A stretch of 64,000 nt of DNA, from positions 39,223,702-39,287,701 of the forward strand of contig OW203762.1 of the NCBI GenBank assembly GCA_934045905.1. Direction: 5' to 3'. Of this stretch, positions 25,185 through 37,863 are shown one piece after another. The translations under genes were made by a program, and so were the position numbers. This DNA is from Leuctra nigra. Its lineage: Eukaryota; Arthropoda; Insecta; Plecoptera; Leuctridae. Positions within the stretch are counted from its first letter, which is position 1; every line of letters starts with the position of its first letter. The notes under the pieces are model-generated. The model was given only the letters and a program-made list of their open reading frames with translations. It was not told where the DNA came from and searched no databases.

Positions 25185-28100
25185 TGATCCGAGGCGGGTA
25201 ATCCACAGCGAACCAAAATGCACCAGTTATCTGTAAATACACTTTTTGCCTTCAAATTTACGGGTGGTGAAGCCATGTTTTCAAAAATCGATATCCCCCT
25301 CGTATAGAAAATGGCTCATGCATATCGAACAAAAAAGTGATCCATTCTCAACGCGAGAGAGGGCTTTTTATTATAAATTGGTTGGTTGCCAATAAAAAAT
25401 AGATCCGTAAGAGTGTTTGTATGCGTGTCATTTTGGCAGGTGTCAATTGTTCGCCAGGCTAGTCGCTCCACTCGCATTGGTCGACCATTAAATTTCCTCT
25501 CTGGTTTGCTGTGATCCATCAACCCTATCCAGGCTCTTTCCTCCCCTCTCTACCACTGCACCACACCCAACACACAGCCCACGTGGAGCCCAAACTAGGT
25601 TGATATAGTAAGCTCTTTCAAAGTTCGTCAAAGTTTGTGGCGGTAGAAATGTACACTAATGTATAAACAATTACCAGGTTATGTAATTCCCAGAATAAAT
25701 GCTTGGATTACTATGGCTTGAATTTGATATTGAATTACTATTGACCAGTTAAACAGACAAGCTGGGTATTTAGAAAGTAAATTAAAATTCTACGTAGAAA
25801 AGTTTCTTCACCAATTTCAAGTAATATGTACTGAATGCAACGAATTTGTCATGAATTTTGTGTTTTTGTAGCCGAATCACGTGGCAAATTGATCAGCGAA
25901 GAAAAAAATCGTATTCGTAATTGATTTTGTAGGTATATTACCTTCTATTTTGCCACCTTATACGAACGAATGAGAAATTGTATTTCTCAGACTTTTCAAG
26001 ACTTGTGTTTAGTATGAGTCGGGCTATTATCGACGTTCAAAGAAAAGATTTTTGTCTTGAGATCACAGAAGTTTCCTCCAGACGCTGTAGTTGGCTAACT
26101 CATGGCAAGGAATTAAAGAAATACTTCGACGACTCTTAAACTTACTTTTACAATGCTTCTTACCCCAATACGAAGTGAGGTTGAGTCTGTTTTCCATCCT
26201 CTCAGTGGTAATTTACTTGGTATGACGTTTGCTACAGATAGTAACTAGCCCCGTTTTGGCTTCTTTTATTATACGAAATTAAAAAGTGTTAGTTTCTTTG
26301 CTGTACGCTCGAAATTAGAATTTTAATTTAAAAGAATCCACACGATGGCTGGCGCTGTTTTTCCACCTATTCTATGACACATATTGCTGAATGAATGCAC
26401 ATTCGACGCCACGATTTCGACGCTATATCAAAAGCTTCGCTACGTCAACCATCGCGTCTGATTTTTCCAATTTGAAAAAGTATCAATAGCTTCGTGCATT
26501 TTTGCGAACGTTTCTTCTGACGAGAACACATTTTTTTGTGAAAGTGCATCTGACTGAAAAGCAAAGTATTTGAAATTAGAATATGTGTGTACCAATGGGA
26601 ACGTTTTCTGCAGCGAGACTTTATTCAAACCCATCGAATTCTCTGTTTCCATCATCCATCAGACCATTGTGTTTCTGTTGGAGATTCAGTTTCCATTAAC
26701 GTCTTCTCGCTACAAGAGGAGTGGTGCATCCAGACACATAGTTTGCAACTTCTTCTTTCACGTCACAGTACGCTGAGTTTTTTCAAGAGGTATTACTCCA
26801 ATTTACACGTACATACAACGCTCCCAAAAAATAAACAAAACTAGTGCATTCATTTTTTTCCCTTCTCCTTCACCGCAACAACACAAATCCTCTTTTCACT
26901 CCCATTACATTGGACTCTTCTGGAAGAAGATACAAGCGGCGAGTGAGTTTCCATTTTGTTTCTCGCAATCAAAGGAAATGTCTAGAGCTGATGGAGAAAC
27001 AGACTTCAGATTGCCGCGACAAAAAAGCAAATCAGATAAAAAAAGGAAAGGAATGGAGAGGATTTGTATTTTATGTTTTACAACGTGGAGAAAAAGCCGC
27101 GTTGTAATCTTCGCATCTTCCGGGTCATGTGACACACGGAGGACAATAATTAAAGTCGCGATGCATCAGTCGATTCGAATCTTTTTTCACAAATTCAAAA
27201 CTGTTTAGTGCGCGCTCTTATTCACGTTTTACAACTATGGAAATATCTACGGCGGAAAGTCATCCAAGCAGAAGTTTTATCAATCTTTCTTGTCATTTGC
27301 AGTAGCTGTTTCTCGCTTAATTACCTTAACTCGAAAGTTAGTGGGTGGAAACATTGTTTTTTTTATCTCTTGTTTCGAGGAAATTGTGTTTATTCGTATT
27401 TCTAATAGGAGCATGAAGGTAAGATGCGTGCCCCCGGTGCGCGTAATTTCCTGCAGGAGCGGGAAGAAACGTATGCGAGGGATTGACTGGAATGAAGACA
27501 GGACGTGGAATTGAGGAAAGTTATGAAATCATAGATGAAATCACGTGTGTTGTTTTATTAACGTAAACTTTTAAAATCTCGTCTTTTAACATTCGCTAAT
27601 ACTTAAGTAGTCTTAATTAGTAGCTAAAGGACGAATCACCACACTTGGTACTTCTAAATCTTACTAAACTTAAATACGAAATGTTCAACTTATAGCGTAG
27701 TCCTACGTAGAGTATCTCGTTAAAATGAATTATCGGTATCTGCATTTTTAAACATTTATATCAATTTGTATTAAATGTGATATATTTTAATTGTTAATTT
27801 TTTATTTTATTTATTAAATCCTAGTGATTTCTTTCAAGAGATCTGCCTCTACCTTATTTATTTGATTGCATTTCTTTTCCGTGCAAATTATATGGGAAAT
27901 GCATTGCATTTAGCATACATTTCTAGCGTGTTTGTATTGAAGGGGTGAAAACATTAACTGTTGCTGGAATTCAGTAAACTCTTAAGCTGCGCAAACACTA
28001 GGGCCTACTTTATTAATCTGCATGCGCTTTATAATGTGATTACTTATATTTTAATGGATTTAGTTTTTTTTACTGCGCCTTTATGAAATTCGACTCGGCA

Positions 28101-31100
28101 TTACTATATCATCTTAAGAGTTAAACAAAAACTATAAAATAAGCGTGTTATATCGTGTCATTAAGACGCTCGACTAATTATTGCTATCATTTCCATGACA
28201 TACTGATGAAACTCGAGCGCCTGTTCAAATGTTGCTGCCGACAAGCGTTCTGGAAGCAAGATGATTAATCACCCCTCGGTGTCTTCCACCACACGCTCCC
28301 AAGCAACGAGAAGTCCAAAGAGATGATTAACTAGCTTGTTTTCTTAAAAATACACAACACGAGGTTTGCAGAATAGATTACAGGCTACTTGCAATTGACC
28401 GGGCTCAAATTAGTATCACGATTTAATTGTATTCTTGAATTTAGGAAAAAATTTAAAGATGCAGCAGCTTAGTTGAGTCAGAAAAGGACAGAACTTTCTG
28501 GCTTCAATCGGTATTATTTTAATGCGCGACTAATTCCAACAGTGAGATTTAATTATTTGATTTGATACAGATAGCAATAATATTTTAATTTTACACAAAA
28601 AGACGCTATACAAACGTGGGCGACGATATAATTGTTTTGAATGTACTTGGAGGTTTGTTTGGTTAAGGTGTTAGTTCATGTGAGTGATTAATTTGTAAGT
28701 TGCAAAGCTGAAATATGAGTGTTGGTTTTGTGCAATGTTGAAATGGAATATCGGTTTGATACCGTTTGAAATAAAGTGACTAAAACCCGACATTAATAAC
28801 TTAAGAATAATTGTCTTGCAGATTTTAATCTTAGGAAAGTTTTAGTTAGTTATTATAATCGAGCTTTAGAAAAGTAAACATTGCAGTCGCTTCAACAAAT
28901 ACAAGAAGATCCCGGAGCGAGGTGCGCGATATGAATAATGAAGAAGCGAATCACTACAATAGCGTACAATAGTAATGTAACCTACTTATTTATGAATAGA
29001 TACATTTCATTGGCTAATAAAACCTACCGCTGGGAATACTTATAAGTTTTAGATCATGAAGTTTACAATTTTACATTCAAAACATCTGCATTTTCATAAA
29101 TGAAATGCAGAATAGCAAACGTTACAAACAAAAACTTTTCATTTGTATCTTGACAATTGTGCATCTCGGTTGAAGATCCGAAGAGTTTTCCTGTTAGCTA
29201 TGCATTGACGTTATAAGCGTTGGCTAATCATGAGTCTAGTTTCCCTCGCTGGGAAAGCGCAGGAAACTCGGCACCTGATTGGTCTAACACCGTGTCGACG
29301 CAAAAGTGACGCGTTCCATCCGCGTAAATGTGTCAATTATTTGTTGTTTGATAAAATAAAGCAACGAGACAAATGATTGGCACTCAATAATACATTGGAG
29401 GGGCAAGGTAAAACTGTTGCTTCTCTGTTGGCCATGTTTTAAATAGAAAAATATGTCATATGCTACATCAAATTGCAAAGTAATTAAGCACATCCAACTA
29501 GAATTTCGAGTTAGGTGAAGTTGATGTCAACTGCAGACATGAATTGGTCGAAATGCTCCCTCATCCAACCGCACACCGTGTCAAACTACTGTCATATCCA
29601 CTAGAATATATTACTAATTAATTAATTAATACACTGATCACTTCAGTATCTAGTACGTAGTTAATGAGATAATTAGCGTTTAACGAGGCAGAATATTAAT
29701 GAGTTTCGAAGCGTCTAATTGTCATAGCTGATCGAGATACGGAGTCGCACTTTGAAATAATTGCGCGCTGCTAGTTTTATACACCAATTATAAAACAGAT
29801 CTTCTTGACTTGCTGTCTACACTCAACTCTCTCGTCAGTTCCTTGTTTACTTTTAACAACTTCCGTCATTAGTTGTTGCAATTCAATATTTAATATTAAA
29901 CACTTCATAATTTCTATTAGCGTATTTTAAACTACGTCACATCTTTATTATTTTTTTAAAACTGTAGCGATTTTTATTTTGTCTCTTTGAGCTGGTTTGT
30001 CTACAACATAGTCGGAGTTCATAAATCATTTCTGTGTTGAACTCGCAATTTTTAATCCTCAGCAAACTAAATAAAAAACAAAACAAAAATGCAATTAAAA
30101 TTACAATGGTGTCGCTCGGGTCGTATATAATATCCATGTGATCACAGAATCCTGGTGCAAAGTACTTGAAAAATGTGCTGTGTCTAATCTGCACCCAGGC
30201 GGTAGCTCATTGTAAAATGAAAATAAAACAGTTCTGCTTTAGGGCAGAGCTTGTATTTAAATAATAATGAGGCGTTGGTTTTGAGAAGCCACGCTGGGAA
30301 AATAACGATGGTCGTGGCGCTATCGGACAGCACGGTGGGGATGTCTCTAATTCTAACATACACTCGAGGCTTTACTATTTACATTTTCAATGAAATGTCC
30401 CTGATAGCGCAGTTGATTGTTTTCATTATTTAAAATGCTGGTGAGAAATGTGTCCAGTTCGCGAGGGGTGAAAATCGGGGGATGAAGTTTAGTGCTTGTA
30501 AAGAATGCTTTCATGTAAAAATACGTCCATGTCCGTTTTAGAAAATACGGTTCAGCTGACAAAAGGAAAATACACAACAGTGTTTTTTTTGTTTACTTTT
30601 TGTTAACTGAAAAGCAGATTGTACGCGAAATTGTCGTTATAAATATTTAATTTTAAAAATAAACGACATTATTATTCTTTTAACTTAATTTCAAGCTTGT
30701 GACATTTAAAAATTAGTCTTAACAGTACGGCATATAAAGTGTAAAAAATAATAACGTGTCTTTGTAATGGTGGTGGAAAAACGATGCATGTGCTCATCAT
30801 GCTGTTGCGGATATTTTGTCGTAGGTACAATTATAAGCTCATAACCATCTCGAAAACGCTGTCCATATTCCAACCTAAGATGTTGGATTTACATCGGATT
30901 TCTATCTGAATAATCCATGCTGACGCCATCACGACTTGGCTGCGAGCACTAACGCCTCTCGATACTGGAATTCAGCTCCGTGACTTCATAGCTGCGAGTT
31001 TTACGATTTCCTCTCCTCGTCTTCTTTGTCGTAATAATGTGCAGAGAGACGTGAAACCGTGCCTGGATCTGTTGGATGCTGCATTGTAAGATCAACGACG

Positions 31101-31859
31101 CGGAGGTCGATTGTATTGAACTTCATCTCCCGTTATTCGTTTTGTGTTTGGCGAACAAATTGCCATTGCTAGTTGGGTTAATTTAATGGTTTTACTTCGA
31201 TTCCAGAGCTTTGTTCAGCTGGAATTGCAATAATCCATTTTGTTTTATTTTTGGTTTTACTGAAATAAAGTAACTTCCAATACTACCCGCTAGTGTTCGA
31301 ATGGTTTAGGTATTGTAAAGAGATAAAACAGCCTCGTCGAACTCACATACGTGATTGTAAAGGCGGCTTTTGCCGCAGTGCTTCATGACTTCTATCATAT
31401 TCGCTCAATTACTGTCAGACTTGAAACAAAACCATCTGTATGGACACATTATGAGAATGAATGAAGAATGAGGGGAGCGCGTCATCACACCGAACCGGAA
31501 TTCCATCGAAACTTTCAACTCATCGAAATCTGCAACCATCGAAAATTATATTTTTAATATTATATAAAAACAATCCCGAAAAACTCTTCGAAACCGAAAA
31601 TTTTCGAAATTATATTCTGAGGTATACGACTCTATGACAGCTCATGCTAGATTAGGAAGTGGACGTCGGACGGCTGGAGGCGGCGACCGTAACTGCGCCA
31701 AATGTATACCTAGACCATGCCTTCGACTTTTACATCGTCTGTGCCCATCCATCCCCGTCATTCCATTACCCTCCATAACAGAACACTGCATCGTTAAACC
31801 ACATTAAACCCAAGTTAGATTCCATACACCATAAAAACCGCTCTAAGTGAATTATTTGC
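25185..31859. other. AT-rich intron-like sequence
   Basis: About 6.7 kb with no splice-flanked exon, RNA gene or clear element. There is a short TAAT run at 29611-29630. Many short frames occur on both strands, none with family or composition support. Confidence 0.45.
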
Positions 31860-31990
31860 ATCAACAATGTAGTTTTTACGACGTGGCGAGCGAGAGAGCG
31901 AGAGAGAGAGAGGGATAGAGAGCCGGTAATTGGACGCCGCGACGGCCGACGGCGGCGTCGGTGTTACAAAAGACGGCTACTCACATCGGC
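31860..31990. repeat. GA-repeat and CpG-rich patch
   Basis: A GAGCGAGAGAGAG purine run (31888-31914) is followed by GACGCCGCGACGGC (31933-31946) and GACGGCGGCGTCGG. The GA tract resembles GAGA-type elements bound by GAGA factor in insects. The site is inferred from the pattern only. Confidence 0.5.
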
Positions 31991-32235
31991 GAGGCGCGGA
32001 CCACAGCTCGTTGGTGGTTTTCAATTATTCCATCTTGCGAATGTAAGCTCGACCAATCGTTTCATTAGGATCCACCGAGTCGAGTAGATGGCCATATCAA
32101 CCGTGGTATAATTCACCCGCGAGGAGTTGTTACCAATTGGGCGGTTTTAATAAACCGGGATAAATGAATATTTTAGTATCGACCTTCTGTATTTAAATCA
32201 ATCTTAATTGTTATTTCTAGCGGAACTTACTTTTT

Positions 32236-32270
32236 ACTTATTTGTACCTTGACCAAGTGTACAAATAAGT
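32236..32270. repeat. 12-bp perfect stem hairpin
   Basis: ACTTATTTGTAC and GTACAAATAAGT pair perfectly around an 11-nt loop. The stem extends weakly outward. There is no T-run terminator or other context to assign a role. Confidence 0.7.
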
Positions 32271-34620
32271 TGAAAACTGTGTTTGAACGAAACGCATTGG
32301 CTTCTGGTCAGGTTCCTTGAGAATCAATCCTTGTTATCAATGAAATCAGAGCTTATCAACTAGAGTCAGAAAACAAATCAGCATAGACTTTATCGGATCA
32401 TCGGATGATGCCAACAAATCTTTATCAGCCAATACGTTTCTTTCAAATACCGTTTTTACTTTGGCTAAGTGTACGTGTATTTTACGAGAGTGGGATAAAA
32501 TGTATTCTTCGATTATCATCCAAATAAGACCATTTCAGCCAATGTGATAGCTGGAAAGTGTAGCTGTAATAATTTAGCATTAAATTGTGCTTTTGGCAGT
32601 CGTAAGAATTAAATAGAACTTACCTCTTGCTTCCTTAGAGAGAAACATACGAACAACAAACGACCTTTGACCTTTCTGAAGTTGCAAAGTCAAAAGCTAA
32701 ACTCAGTTGGCAATGTTGACCCTCACTTCGCAACATTTCTAAACCCATACAACTCGCTTTCTCTCGCTAATGAAGATATGTGACGAAATGTGCCCGAAAT
32801 CCTTTTGACAAGTTAAAGTTCAATTTTCCATTTTCAACTCACTCGGCTGTTGTTTTCATCCCATTGAGACGTAGATTAAGATTTTCCTTTTGCGGAGTGT
32901 CGCTTCTTGTTTGCTACTCTTCTTCTTGTGCTTGAAAACTCATCACTTTTCTTCTCAGGAGCAACCAGGAGACTGGGAAAATATAATCTCCTCGTCAGAA
33001 CCTTTGTTAACGCATCGCGGTTGGCCTCTGTATGGACGCTGGATCCGCAAGGGGTTGAGTTCGAATCTCATCAAGGGAAAAACAGACGCCATTGCTGTCA
33101 TCTTATCCCCGTAGTGGAGCAGTAGATCTTAATCTTAACCATGAATAGCACGAGAATTCTGCCTTCTTTGTGGGGGTTTCGTTTGAGACTTCTTGATTAA
33201 CCTTTTTTACGTGAGATTCTCTGGCGTCGTTGTTGTAGCTTGTTTCGTCATATCGGTGCGGAGAAGACGTATTGCTCTATGAGTGAGCATGAGAGGTAGT
33301 TAATGGTCCATGACCAGTGGAGGGGCTGTTGTTATCCGCGGAGTTCTCAACTGATAACAATAGCGTCTTTAGGCTCAGAATCGTCAAGAAGCTTTTTCGA
33401 ATCTTGACATTTTGACTTTTTTAAAACGGCTTATCTCATACAAAGGGTATAAAAGAAAAAAGTTGTATTCTTGTATTTTGTATGAATATTCAGGAAGTAG
33501 ATCTGAATTTGAAAAGATTTATATAAATTTCTTCTGCTGGATCGTAAAGTTTCATCTCGACTGGACTCTGATATTTTGCTTGAAATATCCAAATGGCGCT
33601 GGTTTTGGATCGCCGCAGCACGGAAATTATGGATCAAATAGAAGATCTTCTTGCGATGGTTTATGACCTCGCCATGAAATATCTATGAGAGATGGCTAAC
33701 TTTAATTAACACAAGGGTTGACTTTAGCTGATGGAACTTTGTTTCTTAATCATCTCCGTTGTCTGAACGCCGAGGCATGCCAGCCCGGACGATTCCTCGC
33801 CTTCTGGGACCCCTCGTAAACATACGAGCTCTATTCTAGCTCAATATTTGGCACAATACTCTAAAGTGGTTTATATTAATGCACGGACGTCGGTGATATC
33901 CCCGCGAGATCGGCGTCGGTGTCTTCAAGGTGGGAAATAATGCAAGTCTTTAAATAAGTTCGGCTCGGCGCGCAGAGAAAACGCTCACTCGGAGGGTTGT
34001 TTATCTCCGTGATCGAGAATCAGTGTTGGTGTTACATTATACAATGGTTTATGATGGGTGCAGCACGTTTATTGCGTTATACATTACGCGAATCGCTTGC
34101 GATCCGTGCATAAATCCATGTATACATCTGCAGGTCCATGTTTCAAACACATTATTCTAGCAGAAAACTTATTATAAGTTGATGCAATGCCGAAAGTAAT
34201 TTCGAAGCGTACACCTGAGAAGTTTTATTTGTAAAGCTCATCCCAGATTGTCGAGAAGGATATTAAACTAAAGTACCAACAGACGAAATGAATTCCTGCA
34301 TAAGTTGACTTAATAAAGTACTATTATTAAAATATATTTTCTTCGTTTTAATATCATTGTTGTAACTAGTTTTCTAACTTGTTTTGAACGCTATCTGAGC
34401 AGCAGTAACACCGTATTGTGGTCATTATTCAGCCGAGTTAGGTTCATTTGAAAAGATAACGTAGCAGTTTGTTTGGGAAAGAAACGTCGCTTGTTGGTTT
34501 TCTTTAAACGTGTGTGTCGTCTTATCTTTTACACTGGTCTCTTGGAGGAAGAAAAAGAAGAAACACAATTCCGTCCGAATTGCTTCTCGGAGTAACTGGC
34601 CACGACTGCATAATAATCGT
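32271..34620. other. Non-coding sequence
   Basis: No supported exon. It contains a weak tRNA-like string near 33030-33075 (GGTTGAGTTCGAATCTCATC) and the second copy of the 20-mer (33963-33982). Confidence 0.45.
33963..33982 (+). repeat. 20-bp exact repeat, copy 2
   Basis: Identical to 10784-10803 and in the same orientation. It lies about 70 bp downstream of GGTGATATCCCC, echoing the GTGATATCCC near copy 1. Confidence 0.7.
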
Positions 34621-34647
34621 CTCTGGATCCCATGGGTGCGACGCTAT

Positions 34648-34665
34648 CCCGGTCCCGGTCCCGGT
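34648..34665. repeat. (CCCGGT)3 hexamer microsatellite
   Basis: Three CCCGGT units followed by a degenerate one. The surrounding 34529-34856 stretch is open on both strands, which I read as composition rather than coding. Confidence 0.8.
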
Positions 34666-35565
34666 CCTGGAGTAGATTCGAGGACGACGTTGTTTGCTTT
34701 GTGTTAGCCACTGAACCGAATCTCACGGCTGTGTTTGCGAACACTACTGTGATAGTCCTCCTCGGTAAATTAGATTCAATGTTAAATAAACTCGGAGTAG
34801 CAAACTTCAGCAACAGAACACTGCATTACTTTATATCAAGTAGTTTGCTTGGATAAATAAAAAGAATATACTTTCGGATAAAATAGTCATGGCCGCGCTT
34901 TTCTCTCTGGTATAATAAACTACGCACTGTTTGGGAACGCCATGGCCAGACGGCCGAAGCAATCTCATAAACTCAGCCGTATTTACTACCGTATTGCGGA
35001 AGGGTTGCTCTAGATGGGAACGAGGGGGAATTGGGCACTCACGCGGACACTTTTGACCACTTAGAGGAATTTATTTGACCAAGTCAATTAACGTTGAGCT
35101 ATTAGTCGAGACTTCTAAGTAAATTTGTGAATAAGGAAGCGTACTTTTTTGGTCTGCTAAAACATTTCGGAAATACTGCGTCAGGAAAATGTATATCTCG
35201 AATATAATAAATTTAGAATAAACACATTGTCGTTTGTTAAACGCACTTGTCCGCGGAGACGCTAAATGTATAGACCATCCCTTCGTTGTAAAACTAAAGC
35301 AAACATCGCATCTTCTGGCTTCCCGAATGTTGGCAGACGAGTTTTAACAATGAAAATATTAGTTAAAAGTCAGCAGAAAGATAATACTCGGTCGGATATA
35401 AAACGAGAATAAACCGCGTGAGCTTGCGGGTGTTGCGCAACAAAAAATAACACTAGAATGAATAGAACTTGAGAAAGTTGAACGAATGAAAAACTGACAA
35501 AGTTGGGCGCGTTTTATCGTCGTTTTGGAAGAGCTGCGAAACACGAATACGTTGGCTCGGAAACT

Positions 35566-35587
35566 TTCTTCTTCTTCTTCTTCTTCT
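35566..35587. repeat. (TTC)7 microsatellite
   Basis: About seven uninterrupted TTC units within a pyrimidine-rich context. Confidence 0.85.
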
Positions 35588-37850
35588 CTCAGTTGCGTGT
35601 TTTCATCCCAGACGTGTGGAGTAAATAGACGCTATTAGACGAGTAGCCAAACTTCTTACTTCTTTCACAAACTTTATACTCGACATCGAAACACATTCGC
35701 GAGACGAGAGAGCACACGAGAACACTTTCAAATTACCGGCAAAACTGTGGATTACTCAATTAGAGTCTCTTTAAACCGCAAGACACCTCGGAGACATCTT
35801 GACGAAGTTTCCGTGTTCATGGCAAACCATCTCTGAACGTAATGTAACAAACGCAGGTGTTAATTTCAGAGCAAGCAAGTATAAAGCGCCACTGGGAATA
35901 ATATGATATACGCTGGGAAAGTGATTACTCATGTCATATGGAAATGTATATAGACTTTATTGGGCTAATCTATAAAGTTTTTGAACTACAATTCCCATTC
36001 CTTGGGGCGACAGACAGTTCCCAAGTCATCAAAAACCGTTTTAAATACACTTGACGTTTCCTCTTTTTAAAAATGTAGGACGTTTCAAACTTTGGTGCAT
36101 CGAATAAAATTTAAATTCCAGGACTTTTGTTTTGATTCAAACATTTATTTAGCAATGTTCAAACGGCGAGTTCTTTAAATTTAACCTGGAATATTTGCAA
36201 TCATTTATCTCTTTACTAAAATAATTGTATCTGTAATTCTCCTGTTATCTAATTTATACTTGAATTTAAGAGAAAATTGATGTTCAAAGTTTTCTTATAA
36301 AAACATACCTAAATCAATGATAACACATTTTAACTTATTTTCTATCTGTACATTCTTAGTTATTACTTGCCGTGACTATTTCCTTCTTTTATCAATTTCC
36401 ACTGGTAACGTGCTTCTTGTACAATTTTATTACCAGAAGACAATCCTTGATTGTCTGTAAACAGTTGTTACCTGGTAATTATATACTTAAAGAGGAGCTT
36501 TCATGATTTCTCGGAACTCGCAATGTTTACCTCGCAACTCTGAATATCTTCGAGACGTGAAACGTTTTCTTCAATCCCCAGCACAGCTGCACAGCCTCAT
36601 CTGTCCTCAACATCCTAACAAAACCTGAGCACAAACATGCTTCTTCTCGGAGAGTGCAACCTTCTTGTAAATAGCAAGTTGTCGCTGGCTGAATCGAAAT
36701 CGAATCCTCTAATAAAATGAACTCAGCTCGGCTAGATTTGATTTCCTCTCGCTTTGATGGACTCGTATGCGAACTCTGAGCAGACGTTGAAAAACGAGGA
36801 AATACATATCCTGTATGCTGAACGAGTCAAGAAGACTTGCATTGAGAAGATTTAAATCTCCCGCCTTTATAATATAAAATACAGAAGTGACGTCTGATAG
36901 GCTTCCATTATGTCCTCTTCTCATGTGAAATCCGAGAGACGATTTTGTTATTCCTCGAAAAAGATTACTCCCTTTCCCCCGAACATTATGCAACACGCAA
37001 CACATGTTTCATACTAAATTTAGACATAATGTGTAGCATGTTGGTAACACTGGGTGTCTCTCCAACGTTTCGAATGTATTCTAGCTGTAATTTTTTCGTC
37101 AGAATCAGTTTAGTATATAATTTGAATAATGTCACAGTTTTCGGGTAAATTCTCCTTCTGCGTTGTTCAAAAGTGGATATATTTTGACATCGGGCTGTAG
37201 TATCGTGTTTTGATAGAGAACTGCCATCGATTTCAAACTATTTGTTTGAAATAAATATATTCAATCACGATTACATTCCTTACATAAAGGAATAAAACGA
37301 GACCGTCTGTAAGAACGTTTTCTCGTTTTGATCGTAAAAGTAGTTTTATATTAGAACGAGCTTCTTAGAAATGTTTTGTAATATTGGACGATGATAGACG
37401 ATCAGTATAAATTGATATTGTCGTAAATGAAACAATATTTCGAGTTGTCTTCAACTGTACGGATATTGTTTCTGAAGTATTGAAGTACACTGGACATTTG
37501 AAACGGTCCAATTGTCTCTAAATGAACTCATGTTTGACAGTTGAAACAGATGTAGACGAAGTCCAAGATCGAGTAACGCGAAGAGAAAAAGACTTAGGAT
37601 GAGCTTTCAAGTCAGTGTAATGATATTATTATAAAGTTTCATAACTAAAAAGAGCTAGTGGAGCTTCTCGTATGGTGTCATCTCTCTCAGCGTCTCACAA
37701 TTTGAGTATAGGTGATACTTCTCTTTCAATTACTCATAAATAATATACCTAAACAAAATTGTATAACCAATTCTGATTGTAGTCATGTGGATGCTTTTGT
37801 TATTATAATTCTATTTTGTCATACTTCGAACTCAAGGCTTACTTGAAAAC

Positions 37851-37863
37851 CGGCACCTCCACC
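37851..37863 (-). repeat. GGTGGAGGTGCC motif, copy 3
   Basis: CGGCACCTCCACC, the complement of the motif at 25172 and 44653. It is followed by AAAGCTCTCAAGCTT. Confidence 0.6.
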
